From NCBI RefSeq assembly GCF_003947415.1, contig NZ_QHKL01000003.1, positions 992,001 to 1,056,000 of the forward strand: DNA of 64,000 nucleotides, in the 5' to 3' direction. The notes under the pieces were generated by a model. That model made no database searches and was not told the DNA's origin. It was given only the letters and a program-made list of their open reading frames with translations. A program made the translations under genes and the position numbers. This DNA comes from Amycolatopsis sp. WAC 01376 (lineage in GTDB: Bacteria; Actinomycetota; Actinomycetes; Mycobacteriales; Pseudonocardiaceae). Positions 32,661 to 44,205 of the stretch are shown one piece after another. Numbering within the stretch: the stretch's first letter is position 1; the number at the start of each line of letters is the position of its first letter.

Positions 32661-33949
32661 CCATCGTCCTGATCAAGGGCGCCCGACCCTACGGCGAGGG
32701 CGACCCGGTCGACGTACTCGTCGAGGACGGGGTCATCACCGACATCGGTTCGATCGACACCCCGGACAACGCCGAAGTGATCGAGGCGGGTGGCCAGGTG
32801 CTGCTCCCCGGTTTCGTCGATCTGCACACCCACCTGCGCGAACCCGGCCGCGAGGACACCGAGACCATCGCGACCGGTTCGGCCGCGGCCGCGCTCGGCG
32901 GCTACACCGCGGTGTTCGCCATGGCCAACACCGACCCGGTGGCCGACAACGCGGTGATCGTCGACCACGTGTGGCGGCGCGGCCAGGAGGCCGGGCTGGT
33001 CGACGTGCACCCGGTCGGCGCGGTCACCGTGGGCCTCAAGGGCGAGAAACTCGCCGAACTGGGCACGATGGCGAAGTCCGAGGCCAAGGTGAAGGTCTTC
33101 TCCGACGACGGTCTCTGCGTCGCGGACCCGCTGCTCATGCGCCGCGCGCTGGAGTACTCGACGGCGCTCGGCGTGGTCATCGCCCAGCACGCCGAGGAGC
33201 CGCGGCTGACCGTCGGTGCCCAGGCGCACGAAGGTGAGCAGGCCGCACGCCTGGGTTACACCGGCTGGCCCGCTTCGGCGGAGGAGTCGATCGTGGCCCG
33301 CGACTGCCTGCTGGCGGAGCATGCGAACGCGCGGCTGCACGTCTGCCACGTCTCGACCTCGGGCACGGCCGACATCCTGAAGTGGGCCAAGGAGCGCGGC
33401 ACCAAGGTCTCGGCCGAGGTCACCCCGCACCACCTGCTGCTGACCGACGAGCGCCTCTCGACCTACGACCCGGTCAACAAGGTCAACCCGCCGCTGCGCA
33501 CCGAATCCGACGCCGTGAAGCTGCGGTCCGCGCTCGCCGAGGGTGTCATCGACTGCGTCGCCACCGACCACGCGCCGCACGCCGTCCAGGACAAGGACTG
33601 CGAGTGGAACTCGGCCCGGCCCGGCATGCTCGGCCTCCAGACCGCGTTGTCGATCGTGATCGAGACCATGGTCCGCACCGGCCTGCTGGACTGGCGGGGC
33701 GTCGCACGGGTGATGAGCGAGCGGCCCGCCGAGATCGGCAATCTGACCGACCACGGCCGTCCGATCGAGGTCGGCGAACCGGCCAACCTGGCGCTGGTGG
33801 ACCCGGAAACCGAATGGACCGTACGGGGCGCCGAGTTCGCGAGTATCGCGGCGAACACCCCGTACGAAGGAATGCGGCTCCCCGGCGTGGTGACGGCGAC
33901 GTTGCTGCGCGGGCGGATCACCGCGCGGGAAGGGAAGATCACGCAATGA
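32657..33949 (+). CDS. pyrC: Dihydroorotase
   Basis: 430 residues, GTG start. Class I (longer) dihydroorotase: metal site LPGFVDLHTHLREPGREDTE, FAMANTDPVADN, VTPHHLLLTD, and catalytic Asp in CVATDHAPHA. Makes dihydroorotate from carbamoyl-aspartate. Overlaps pyrB and the next gene by 4 bp. Confidence 0.95.
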
Positions 33950-34455
33950 GCGACCGGATTCTGCTGACCCTGGCGGTCTTCGCCTTCTTCCTCTTCTGCG
34001 TCTTCCTGATGTGGCGTGGCTGGCGGCGCAAGTCGCGCGCGCAGAGCGTCCAGGTGCCGCCGTTCCCGGAGATCCCCGCGGAGCCCGGTGAGGCCTCGCT
34101 CGAATCGACCGGCGTCTACATCAGCACCACGACGGCGGGGCACTGGCAGGAGCGGGTGGTCACCCGCGGCGCCGGCCTGCGCACCGGCGCGGTCTGGCGG
34201 CTGCACGAAGACGGCGTCGCCATCGAACGCGGCGGCGCCCCGGACTTCTGGATCCCGCGCGCGTCCGTCACCGGCGTCCGCAAGGACAAGGGAATGGCCG
34301 GGAAGGTGATGGGCATCGACGCGCTGCTCGTCATCACCTGGCTGGCGGGCGACGTCGAACTGGACACCGGATTCCGCGGCGACGACGTCGACGACTATCC
34401 ACAGTGGATCGAAGCTTTGCAAGACACTCGCAACGACATCAAGGGAGGTGCCTGA
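33946..34455 (+). CDS. Membrane-anchored protein of the pyrimidine operon
   Basis: 169 residues. One N-terminal membrane helix (about 5-22, LLTLAVFAFFLFCVFLMW), a basic stretch, then a soluble domain with TGVYISTTTAGHWQERVVTR, ADFWIPRASVTGVR-like and LVITWLAGDVELDTGFRG, which reads like a small PH-like beta domain. A similar protein lies between pyrC and carA in mycobacteria (the Rv1382 position). Function unknown; coupled by ATGA to pyrC and by TGATG to carA. Confidence 0.87.
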   Translation: MSDRILLTLAVFAFFLFCVFLMWRGWRRKSRAQSVQVPPFPEIPAEPGEASLESTGVYISTTTAGHWQERVVTRGAGLRTGAVWRLHEDGVAIERGGAPDFWIPRASVTGVRKDKGMAGKVMGIDALLVITWLAGDVELDTGFRGDDVDDYPQWIEALQDTRNDIKGGA

Positions 34456-35603
34456 TGAGCACCACGAACGGCATTAGGACCCCCGCGGCACTGGTCCTCG
34501 AAGACGGCCGCGTGTTCCGCGGCTCCGCGTACGGCGCCCGTGGCCGCAGCTTGGGCGAGGCGGTGTTCTGCACCGGCATGACCGGCTACCAGGAGACGCT
34601 GACCGACCCGTCCTACCACCGGCAGATCGTGGTCCAGACCGCGCCGCAGATCGGCAACACCGGCTGGAACGACGAGGACGACGAGTCTGCCCGCATCTGG
34701 GTTTCGGGCTACGTCGTCCGCGACCCGGCGCGCACCCCGTCCAACTGGCGCTCCAAGCGCACGCTGGACGAGGAACTGGAGCGCCAGGGCGTCGTCGGGA
34801 TCTCCGAAGTGGACACCCGCACGCTGACCCGGCACCTGCGCGAGCAGGGCGCCATGCGCTCCGGCGTGTTCTCCGGTGACGCGCTGGGCACCGACGAGGA
34901 AATGCTCGCCGAGGTGAAGGCGAGCCCGCAGATGAAGGGCGCCGACCTCGCCGGCGAGGTCACCACGAAGCAGTCGTACGTGGTCAAGGCGCAGGGGGAG
35001 ACCCGGTTCCGCGTGGCCGCGCTGGACCTGGGCATCAAGTCCAACACCCCGCGCATGATGGCCGCGCGCGGCATCGAGGTGCACGTGCTGCCCTCCTCGT
35101 CCACTGTGGACGAACTGCTCGCCGTCGAGGCGGACGGTGTGTTCCTGTCCAATGGCCCCGGCGACCCGGCGACCACCGCGCACGCGACCGAGCTGACGAA
35201 AGCGGTACTACAGCGGGAAATCCCGCTGTTCGGCATCTGCTTCGGCAACCAGATCCTCGGCCGCGCGCTGGGGCTGGGCACCTACAAGATGCGCTACGGT
35301 CACCGCGGGATCAACATCCCGGTGATCGACGTGGCCACCAAACGGGTCGCGATCACCGCGCAGAACCACGGTTTCGCCCTCGAAGGCGAGCCGGGGCAGC
35401 GCTTCGAGACGCCGTTCGGCGCCGCCCAGATCTCGCACTACTGCCCGAACGACGACACCGTCGAAGGTGTCCGCGCGTTCGACGTCCCCGCGTTCTCGGT
35501 GCAGTACCACCCCGAGGCCGCCGCCGGCCCGCACGACGCGGCCCCCTTGTTCGATGAGTTCGTGGGTCTGATGAGCAAGAGCGCGGGGCGGGGAAATGGC
35601 TGA
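34455..35603 (+). CDS. carA: Carbamoyl-phosphate synthase small subunit
   Basis: 382 residues. N-terminal domain (ALVLEDGRVFRGSAYGARG, FCTGMTGYQETLTDPSY) and C-terminal class I glutaminase: nucleophile Cys in PLFGICFGNQILGRALG, AITAQNHGFALEG and the His-Glu of SVQYHPEAAAGPHDA. Provides ammonia to CarB. The last 8 bases overlap a small open frame that runs to carB. Confidence 0.96.
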   Translation: MSTTNGIRTPAALVLEDGRVFRGSAYGARGRSLGEAVFCTGMTGYQETLTDPSYHRQIVVQTAPQIGNTGWNDEDDESARIWVSGYVVRDPARTPSNWRSKRTLDEELERQGVVGISEVDTRTLTRHLREQGAMRSGVFSGDALGTDEEMLAEVKASPQMKGADLAGEVTTKQSYVVKAQGETRFRVAALDLGIKSNTPRMMAARGIEVHVLPSSSTVDELLAVEADGVFLSNGPGDPATTAHATELTKAVLQREIPLFGICFGNQILGRALGLGTYKMRYGHRGINIPVIDVATKRVAITAQNHGFALEGEPGQRFETPFGAAQISHYCPNDDTVEGVRAFDVPAFSVQYHPEAAAGPHDAAPLFDEFVGLMSKSAGRGNG

Positions 35604-35759
35604 TCAGCTGACCGGCCACGACGGCGCGCACCGGCCGAAGGCCTCGCGAACGTGGAGGCGGGCCGCCTTCGGCGCGGACTGCAACGGAATTCCAGAACTC
35701 ACGGCCCGGCTACGCGTTCGTCGACCGCGCGCCATGATCAACACGGAGAAGGCCAAGTA

Positions 35760-35760
<1 letters not shown>
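35596..35760 (+). CDS. Possible 54-residue small ORF filling the carA-carB gap
   Basis: ATG 35596 lies inside the end of carA with GGCGGGG upstream; the TAA at 35758-35760 shares a base with the carB ATG (TAATG). The frame thus overlaps both neighbours and fills the 156-bp gap exactly. The peptide (MADQLTGHDGAHRPKASRTW...) is basic, without family match that I know. GC3 is roughly 80 %, lower than in carA or carB, which argues for caution. It may be a translated coupler, a real small protein or chance. A CCGAAGGC/GCCTTCGG hairpin (35635-35672) lies inside it. Confidence 0.4.
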
Positions 35761-39070
<3,310 letters not shown>

Positions 39071-39074
<4 letters not shown>

Positions 39075-39910
39075 GCGAACGGTTCGGGGCGAGGCTGGCG
39101 CGGGCGGTCGCCGAGAAGGGACCGCTCTGCGCCGGGATCGACCCCCATCCCGGGCTGCTCCAGGCGTGGGGTCTTCCGGCGGACGCGGGCGGTCTGGAGA
39201 AGTTCGCCCTCACGGCCGCTGAGACGATCGCGCCCGAGGTCGCGGTGATCAAGCCCCAGTCGGCCTTTTTCGAGGCCTACGGGCCTCCTGGGGTCGCCGT
39301 TCTGGCCAAGACGATGAAGGTGTGCCGGGAGGCGGGCGCGCTCGTCCTGCTGGACGTCAAACGCGGCGACATCGGTTCGACGATGGCGGCGTACACGGCG
39401 GCGTTCCTGCCGGCCGGCGCGGAACTCGAGGCGGACGCCATCACCGTGTCGCCGTACCTCGGTTTCGGTTCGCTGGCCCCCGCGCTCGACGTTGCGCGAA
39501 CGCAAGGCAAGGGGCTGTTCGTTCTCGCGCGCACCTCCAACCCGGAGGCGCAGGGATTGCAGAACGCCTTGCTGCCCAACGGAAAGAGTGTCGCGCAGGA
39601 CATCGTCGACACGGCGGCCGCGTACAACGCGGGCGTCGGGCCCTTGGGTGACATCGGTGTCGTCGTCGGCGCCACCATCACGCCGGGAGAGCTCGATCTG
39701 AGCAAGCTGAACGGTCCCGTCCTGGCGCCCGGTTTCGGGGCACAGGGGGCCACTCCGGCCGATTTGCGGGCCCTTTTCGGGCCGGGACTGCCGGGTGTGC
39801 TCCCCGCGTCGTCCCGTGACGTCCTCAGACACGGACCCGCCCCCGAAGCGTTGCGTGCGGCCGTTCGGCGGACCCGGGATTCCCTCGGTCCCCTGGAAAA
39901 AGGCCAATAG
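39071..39910 (+). CDS. pyrF: Orotidine-5'-phosphate decarboxylase
   Basis: 279 residues. Type 2 (actinobacterial) OMP decarboxylase: LCAGIDPHPGLLQAWGL, VIKPQSAFFEAYGPPGV, catalytic Lys-Asp cluster LVLLDVKRGDIGSTM and LAPGFGAQGATPADL. Last gene of the coupled pyrimidine set. 107 bp follow before mihF. Confidence 0.95.
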
Positions 39911-40017
39911 CAGGCCCGGGAATCCGTCATGACCAGCCACCCCCGCATTGTGGGCCGAGGTAACGGGTGGGTACCGTCGCCACACCCACCCAGATTTGAG
40001 AACTACCGGAGGAAAAC

Positions 40018-40335
40018 GTGGCACTTCCCCAGCTGACAGAGGAACAGCGCGCTGCGGCGCTGGAGAAGGCCGCCGCCGCCCGCCGCATCCGTGCTGAGCT
40101 GAAGGAGCGGCTGAAGCGGGGCGGTACCACTCTGGTCGACGTGTTGAAGCAGGCCGAGGAGAACGAAGTCCTCGGCAAGATGAAGGTCTCGGCTCTGCTC
40201 GAGGCTCTTCCGGGCGTCGGCAAGGTCCGTGCCCAGCAGACCATGGAACGACTGGAGATCGCACCCAGCCGTCGTCTTCGCGGCCTCGGCGACCGGCAGC
40301 GCAAGGCGCTGCTGGCCGAATTCAGCGGCGAGTGA
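40018..40335 (+). CDS. mihF: Actinobacterial integration host factor MihF
   Basis: 105 residues from GTG 40018 with GGAGGAAAAC upstream. Matches mycobacterial/streptomycete IHF: long N-terminal helix LPQLTEEQRAAALEKAAAAR, KVSALLEALPGVGKVRAQQ (helix-two-turn-helix DNA contact) and RRLRGLGDRQRKALL. Nucleoid-associated DNA-bending protein. Its own promoter must lie in 39911-40017. Overlaps gmk by 4 bp. Confidence 0.95.
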   Translation: MALPQLTEEQRAAALEKAAAARRIRAELKERLKRGGTTLVDVLKQAEENEVLGKMKVSALLEALPGVGKVRAQQTMERLEIAPSRRLRGLGDRQRKALLAEFSGE

Positions 40336-40988
40336 GCGGCACCGGTCAGGACCACCCGGTGACCCCGGGCGCTGACCGCGGCGGTGAGCCGGTGGCGGGA
40401 GTTTCTTCCCGGCACCGGCTCACGGTCGTCTCAGGGCCTTCGGGGGTCGGGAAGTCGAGCGTGGCGAAGGAGCTGCGCAAGCTGGATCCGGAGATTTATT
40501 TCAGCGTCTCGGTGACCACCAGGAAGCCGAGGCCGGGTGAGGTCGACGGCGAGCACTACCACTTCGTCGACCGGCCCGAATTCGACCGCATGGTCGCCGT
40601 CGGCGAACTGCTCGAACACGCCGAGTTCGCGGGAAACTGCTACGGCACCCCGCGCGAGCCCGTCGAGCGGGCACTGGCCGCCGGACGCAACGCCGTACTG
40701 GAGATCGAACTCCAGGGCGCGCGGCAGGTCCGCAAGGCGATGCCGGAAGCGCGGCTGGTGATGCTGATGCCGCCGTCGTGGGACGAACTGGTCGGCAGGC
40801 TGACCGGCCGCGGCACCGAAAACGAGGCCGCGGTGAAGGCCAGGCTGGCCGAGGCGGAGCGTGAACTCGCCGCCGCCGGGGAGTTCGACGAGCGCGTCGT
40901 CAACGCCGAGGTGCGAGACGCCGCCGAGCAGTTGCTAAACTTGATAACCGGCGACATCTCAACCGAAGATTCGGAGCACCACGAGTGA
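40332..40988 (+). CDS. gmk: Guanylate kinase
   Basis: 218 residues, GTG start. An N-terminal extension of about 28 residues precedes the P-loop LTVVSGPSGVGKSSVAKEL; then SVSVTTRKPRPGEVDGEHYH, the GMP site EFAGNCYGTP, and EIELQGARQVRKAMP. ATP-dependent GMP to GDP. Coupled to mihF and rpoZ. Confidence 0.95.
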   Translation: MSGTGQDHPVTPGADRGGEPVAGVSSRHRLTVVSGPSGVGKSSVAKELRKLDPEIYFSVSVTTRKPRPGEVDGEHYHFVDRPEFDRMVAVGELLEHAEFAGNCYGTPREPVERALAAGRNAVLEIELQGARQVRKAMPEARLVMLMPPSWDELVGRLTGRGTENEAAVKARLAEAERELAAAGEFDERVVNAEVRDAAEQLLNLITGDISTEDSEHHE

Positions 40989-41254
40989 CGACTCAGGCCA
41001 CGCTGCACGAAGAGCTCGAAGGCATCACCAACCCGCCCATCGACGACCTTCTCGAAAAGGTCAGCTCGAAGTACGCGCTGGTGATCTACTCGGCCAAGCG
41101 CGCTCGCCAGATCAACGACTACTACGCCCAGCTGGGCGAGGGCCTGCTGGAGTACGTCGGCCCGCTGGTCGAGCCGGGCCCGCGCGAGAAGCCGCTCTCC
41201 ATCGCCCTGCGCGAGATCCACGGTGGCCTGCTCGAGCACACCGAGGGTGAGTAA
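40985..41254 (+). CDS. rpoZ: RNA polymerase omega subunit
   Basis: 89 residues, GTG start. Omega landmarks: GITNPPIDDLLEKVSSKYAL, IYSAKRARQINDYY and KPLSIALREIHGGLL. Folds and stabilises beta-prime. Overlaps gmk by 4 bp and coaBC by 8 bp. Confidence 0.95.
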   Translation: MTTQATLHEELEGITNPPIDDLLEKVSSKYALVIYSAKRARQINDYYAQLGEGLLEYVGPLVEPGPREKPLSIALREIHGGLLEHTEGE

Positions 41255-42467
41255 ACCCCGGATCGTTCTGGGCGTAGGTGGCGGGATCGCCGCCTACAAG
41301 GCCTGTGAGGTCCTGCGCGGACTGACCGAATCCGGTCACGACGTCCGCGTGGTCCCCACCGAAGCCGCGCTGAACTTCGTCGGCGCGGCCACCTTCGAGG
41401 CACTCTCCGGGAACCCGGTGCACACCGGCGTGTTCACCGAAGTGCCCGAGGTCCAGCACGTCCGCGTCGGCAAGGAAGCCGACCTGGTGATCGTCGTGCC
41501 CGCCACGGCGAACCTGCTCGCCAAGGCCGCGCACGGCATCGCGGACGATCTGCTGACCAACACCCTGCTCACCGCCCGGTGCCCGGTCGCCTTCTTCCCG
41601 GCGATGCACACCGAGATGTGGGAGCACCCGGCCACCCGCGACAACGTGGCGCTGCTGCGCTCCCGCGGCCTGGTCGTCGCCGAACCCGCCGCCGGCAGGC
41701 TCACCGGCAAGGACACCGGCAAGGGACGGCTCGCCGACCCTGCCGAGATCGTCGACCTCGCCCGGATCCTGCTCGCCGTGCCGAAGGCCCTCCCGCGCGA
41801 CCTCGAAGGCGTGCGCGTGGCGATTTCGGCCGGTGGTACCCGTGAGCCGCTGGACCCGGTCCGGTACCTGGGCAACCGCTCGTCGGGCAAACAGGGTTAC
41901 GCGCTGGCCCGCGTCGCCGCCCAGCGCGGCGCCGAGGTCACGCTGGTCGCCGCGCACACCGTCGCGCTGCCGGAGCCCGCGGGCGCGAAGGTCGTCCACG
42001 TGTCGACCGCCGAGGAGATGCGCCAGGCCATGCACGCCGAGGCCACCTCCGCCGACGTCCTCGTGATGGCCGCCGCCGTCGCCGACTTCCGGCCGTCGAA
42101 CCGGGCCGATCACAAGATCAAGAAGTCCGACGACACTCCGGATCCCGTCGTCGAACTCGCGCGCAACGCGGACATCCTGGCCGAGCTGGTCCGCAATCGG
42201 ACCCAAGGTCAGGTGGTCGTCGGCTTCGCCGCCGAAACCGGGGACGACAAGGGCGGCGTCCTCGACCACGCCAGGGTCAAACTGAAGCGCAAGGGCGCGG
42301 ACCTGCTGGTGGTGAACGCCGTCGGTGAGGGGAAGGCCTTCGGGACCGAGGACAACTCGGGCTGGCTGCTCGGGGCCGACGGCACCGAAATCCCGATCCC
42401 CCTCGGCGCCAAGGCTGAACTGGCGTCCACATTGTGGGATGCTGTTGTGACCTTGATGAAGCGTTGA
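41247..42467 (+). CDS. coaBC: Bifunctional phosphopantothenoylcysteine decarboxylase/synthetase
   Basis: 406 residues from GTG 41247. CoaC flavoprotein half: IVLGVGGGIAAYKACEVLRG, VVPTEAALNFVG, VVPATANLLAKAAHG. CoaB half: VRVAISAGGTREPLDPVRYL, NRSSGKQGYALA, VLVMAAAVADFRP and KIKK. Two steps of coenzyme A synthesis. Followed by a 96-bp leader of metK. Confidence 0.95.
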   Translation: MSKPRIVLGVGGGIAAYKACEVLRGLTESGHDVRVVPTEAALNFVGAATFEALSGNPVHTGVFTEVPEVQHVRVGKEADLVIVVPATANLLAKAAHGIADDLLTNTLLTARCPVAFFPAMHTEMWEHPATRDNVALLRSRGLVVAEPAAGRLTGKDTGKGRLADPAEIVDLARILLAVPKALPRDLEGVRVAISAGGTREPLDPVRYLGNRSSGKQGYALARVAAQRGAEVTLVAAHTVALPEPAGAKVVHVSTAEEMRQAMHAEATSADVLVMAAAVADFRPSNRADHKIKKSDDTPDPVVELARNADILAELVRNRTQGQVVVGFAAETGDDKGGVLDHARVKLKRKGADLLVVNAVGEGKAFGTEDNSGWLLGADGTEIPIPLGAKAELASTLWDAVVTLMKR

Positions 42468-42492
42468 GAGCCCCCAAAGCGATAGTCAGTAG

Positions 42493-42531
42493 GCTTGAGT
42501 TCAAGCTGAGGGGTGCCTAACTTTCTAGGCA
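42493..42531 (+). other. Paired short hairpins in the metK leader
   Basis: GCTTGA-GT-TCAAGC (42493-42506) and TGCCTA-6 nt-TAGGCA (42514-42531), both perfect 6-bp stems, 33 bp ahead of the metK start. They could be regulatory or incidental; the leader is too short and lacks the conserved blocks of a SAM-I or SAM-IV riboswitch. Confidence 0.35.
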
Positions 42532-42563
42532 TCAGACGTCTAGGTGAGGGAGTGACGGGCACC

Positions 42564-43766
42564 GTGACCGCGTCCACGAGCAGACTGTTCACATCGGAAT
42601 CGGTGACTGAAGGTCATCCCGACAAAATTTGCGATGCCATCAGCGACTCGATCCTGGACGGCCTGCTGGCCAAGGACCCGCGCAGCCGGGTGGCGGTCGA
42701 AACCCTCATCACGACCGGGCAGGTGCACGTCGCCGGCGAGGTGACCACCGAGGCCTACGCGGACATCCCGACCATCGTCCGCGACGTGATCCTGAAGATC
42801 GGCTACGACTCCTCGGCCAAGGGCTTCGACGGCAACTCCTGCGGCGTCAACGTCGCGATCGGCTCCCAGTCGCCGGACATCGCGCAGGGTGTCGACACCG
42901 CGTACGAGTCCCGCGTCGAGTCCGACGAGGACGAGATCAACCGCCAGGGCGCCGGCGACCAGGGCCTGATGTTCGGCTACGCCTGCTCGGACACCCCCGA
43001 GCTGATGCCGCTGCCGATCGCGCTGGCGCACCGGCTCTCGCAGCGGCTGACCAGGGTCCGCAAGGACGGCGTGCTGCCGTACCTGCGCCCGGACGGCAAG
43101 ACCCAGGTCACCATCGAGTACGCCGGTGACCAGCCGGTGCGGCTCGACACGGTGGTCGTGTCCACCCAGCACGCGGACGGCATCGACCTGGAGCAGATGC
43201 TCGGCGTCGACGTCCGCGAGCACGTGGTCGCCCCGGAGATCGCCGAGCTCGGCCTCGACACCTCCAACGTGCGCCTGCTGGTCAACCCGACCGGCCGCTT
43301 CGTCATCGGCGGCCCGATGGGCGACGCGGGCCTGACCGGCCGCAAGATCATCGTCGACACCTACGGCGGCATGGCCCGCCACGGTGGCGGCGCGTTCTCC
43401 GGCAAGGACCCCTCCAAGGTGGACCGCTCCGCCGCGTACGCCATGCGCTGGGTGGCGAAGAACGTCATCGCCGCCGGGCTTGCTTCGCGCGCCGAGGTCC
43501 AGGTCGCCTACGCGATCGGCAAGGCGGCCCCGGTGGGCCTCTTCGTCGAGACCTTCGGCACCGAGACCGTCGACCCGTCGAAGATCCAGGCCGCCATCAC
43601 GGAGATCTTCGACCTGCGTCCGGCCGCGATCATCCGCGACCTCGACCTGCTTCGCCCGATCTACGCGCCGACAGCCGCGTACGGCCACTTCGGCCGTCCC
43701 GAGCTGGACCTCCCGTGGGAGAGCACGGCGCGGGCCGCGGACCTGAAGTCGGCCGCCGGCGCCTGA
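42564..43766 (+). CDS. metK: S-adenosylmethionine synthase
   Basis: 400 residues from GTG 42564 (GAGGGAG upstream; an in-frame GTG at 42552 would add four residues). Signatures: FTSESVTEGHPDKICDAISD, GAGDQGLMFGYACSDTPELM, the Gly-rich ATP loop GGGAFSGKDPSKVDRSAAY. Makes SAM from ATP and methionine. Confidence 0.96.
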   Translation: MTASTSRLFTSESVTEGHPDKICDAISDSILDGLLAKDPRSRVAVETLITTGQVHVAGEVTTEAYADIPTIVRDVILKIGYDSSAKGFDGNSCGVNVAIGSQSPDIAQGVDTAYESRVESDEDEINRQGAGDQGLMFGYACSDTPELMPLPIALAHRLSQRLTRVRKDGVLPYLRPDGKTQVTIEYAGDQPVRLDTVVVSTQHADGIDLEQMLGVDVREHVVAPEIAELGLDTSNVRLLVNPTGRFVIGGPMGDAGLTGRKIIVDTYGGMARHGGGAFSGKDPSKVDRSAAYAMRWVAKNVIAAGLASRAEVQVAYAIGKAAPVGLFVETFGTETVDPSKIQAAITEIFDLRPAAIIRDLDLLRPIYAPTAAYGHFGRPELDLPWESTARAADLKSAAGA

Positions 43767-43775
43767 TCCGTTCCG

Positions 43776-43822
43776 TGAAGGCCTCCTTGCCTACCTTGAG
43801 GGTAGGGAAGGAGGCCCTCACT
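43776..43822. repeat. GAAGGCCTCCTT-family hairpin
   Basis: GTGAAGGCCTCCTTGCCTACC pairs with GGGTAGGGAAGGAGGCCCTC with two mismatches. Ten bases past the metK stop; the first of five hairpins that fill the 439-bp gap 43767-44205, in which I see no gene. Confidence 0.7.
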
Positions 43823-43879
43823 ACGTCCTGGCCTGATGCGGGGCGGCGGTAGCCCTGGGTCGGCGCGCGGTACCGGAGG

Positions 43880-43932
43880 TACATGAAGGGGTCCTTCACG
43901 GCGCTAGGCGCAAGGAAGGGGGCCTTCATGTA
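43880..43932. repeat. ATGAAGG-type hairpin, imperfect
   Basis: TACATGAAGGGGTCCTT (43880-43896) pairs imperfectly with AAGGAAGGGGGCCTTCATGT and the final A (43912-43932). Confidence 0.55.
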
Positions 43933-43969
43933 CTTGGGAAGGCGTGAAGGTCGAGTTTCTCCGGCTGAG

Positions 43970-43994
43970 CCGCGTGAAGGGGTCCTTCACGCGG
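43970..43994. repeat. Short perfect hairpin
   Basis: CCGCGTGAAGG / CCTTCACGCGG, 11-bp perfect stem, 3-nt loop. Confidence 0.65.
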
Positions 43995-44025
43995 CATCGT
44001 TGTGGTCGGTGGAGTCCGCCGGCGC

Positions 44026-44092
44026 GTGAGGGGAACTTTGAGGGACTCTGGGTCCCTCACGGGGGCCTTCACGTCACTCCGCGGCGAGAGGC
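44026..44092. repeat. Degenerate hairpin of the same family
   Basis: GTGAGGGGAACTTTGAGGGAC pairs poorly with GTCCCTCACGGGGGCCTTCA; looks like an eroded copy. Confidence 0.4.
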
Positions 44093-44100
44093 ACCCCAGC

Positions 44101-44167
44101 ACCGCGTGCGATGAACGGACCGTTGCTTGCAAATTTCGCAAGCAACGGACCGTTCATCGCACGCGGT
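44101..44167. repeat. ATGAACGG-family hairpin, perfect 30-bp stem
   Basis: Arms 44101-44130 (ACCGCGTGCGATGAACGGAC...) and 44138-44167 are perfectly complementary around a 7-nt loop AAATTTC. It ends 38 bp ahead of the priA start. Same plan as 49700-49752 and 59842-59894. Confidence 0.8.
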
Positions 44168-44205
44168 GACTGGCAGTGGCGACAGAGTCTGGTAGAGATC
44201 ACCGG

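Noticed and set aside
42468..42563. SAM riboswitch ahead of metK
   Set aside because: Two 6-bp hairpins are present, but none of the conserved SAM-I, SAM-II or SAM-IV core sequences.
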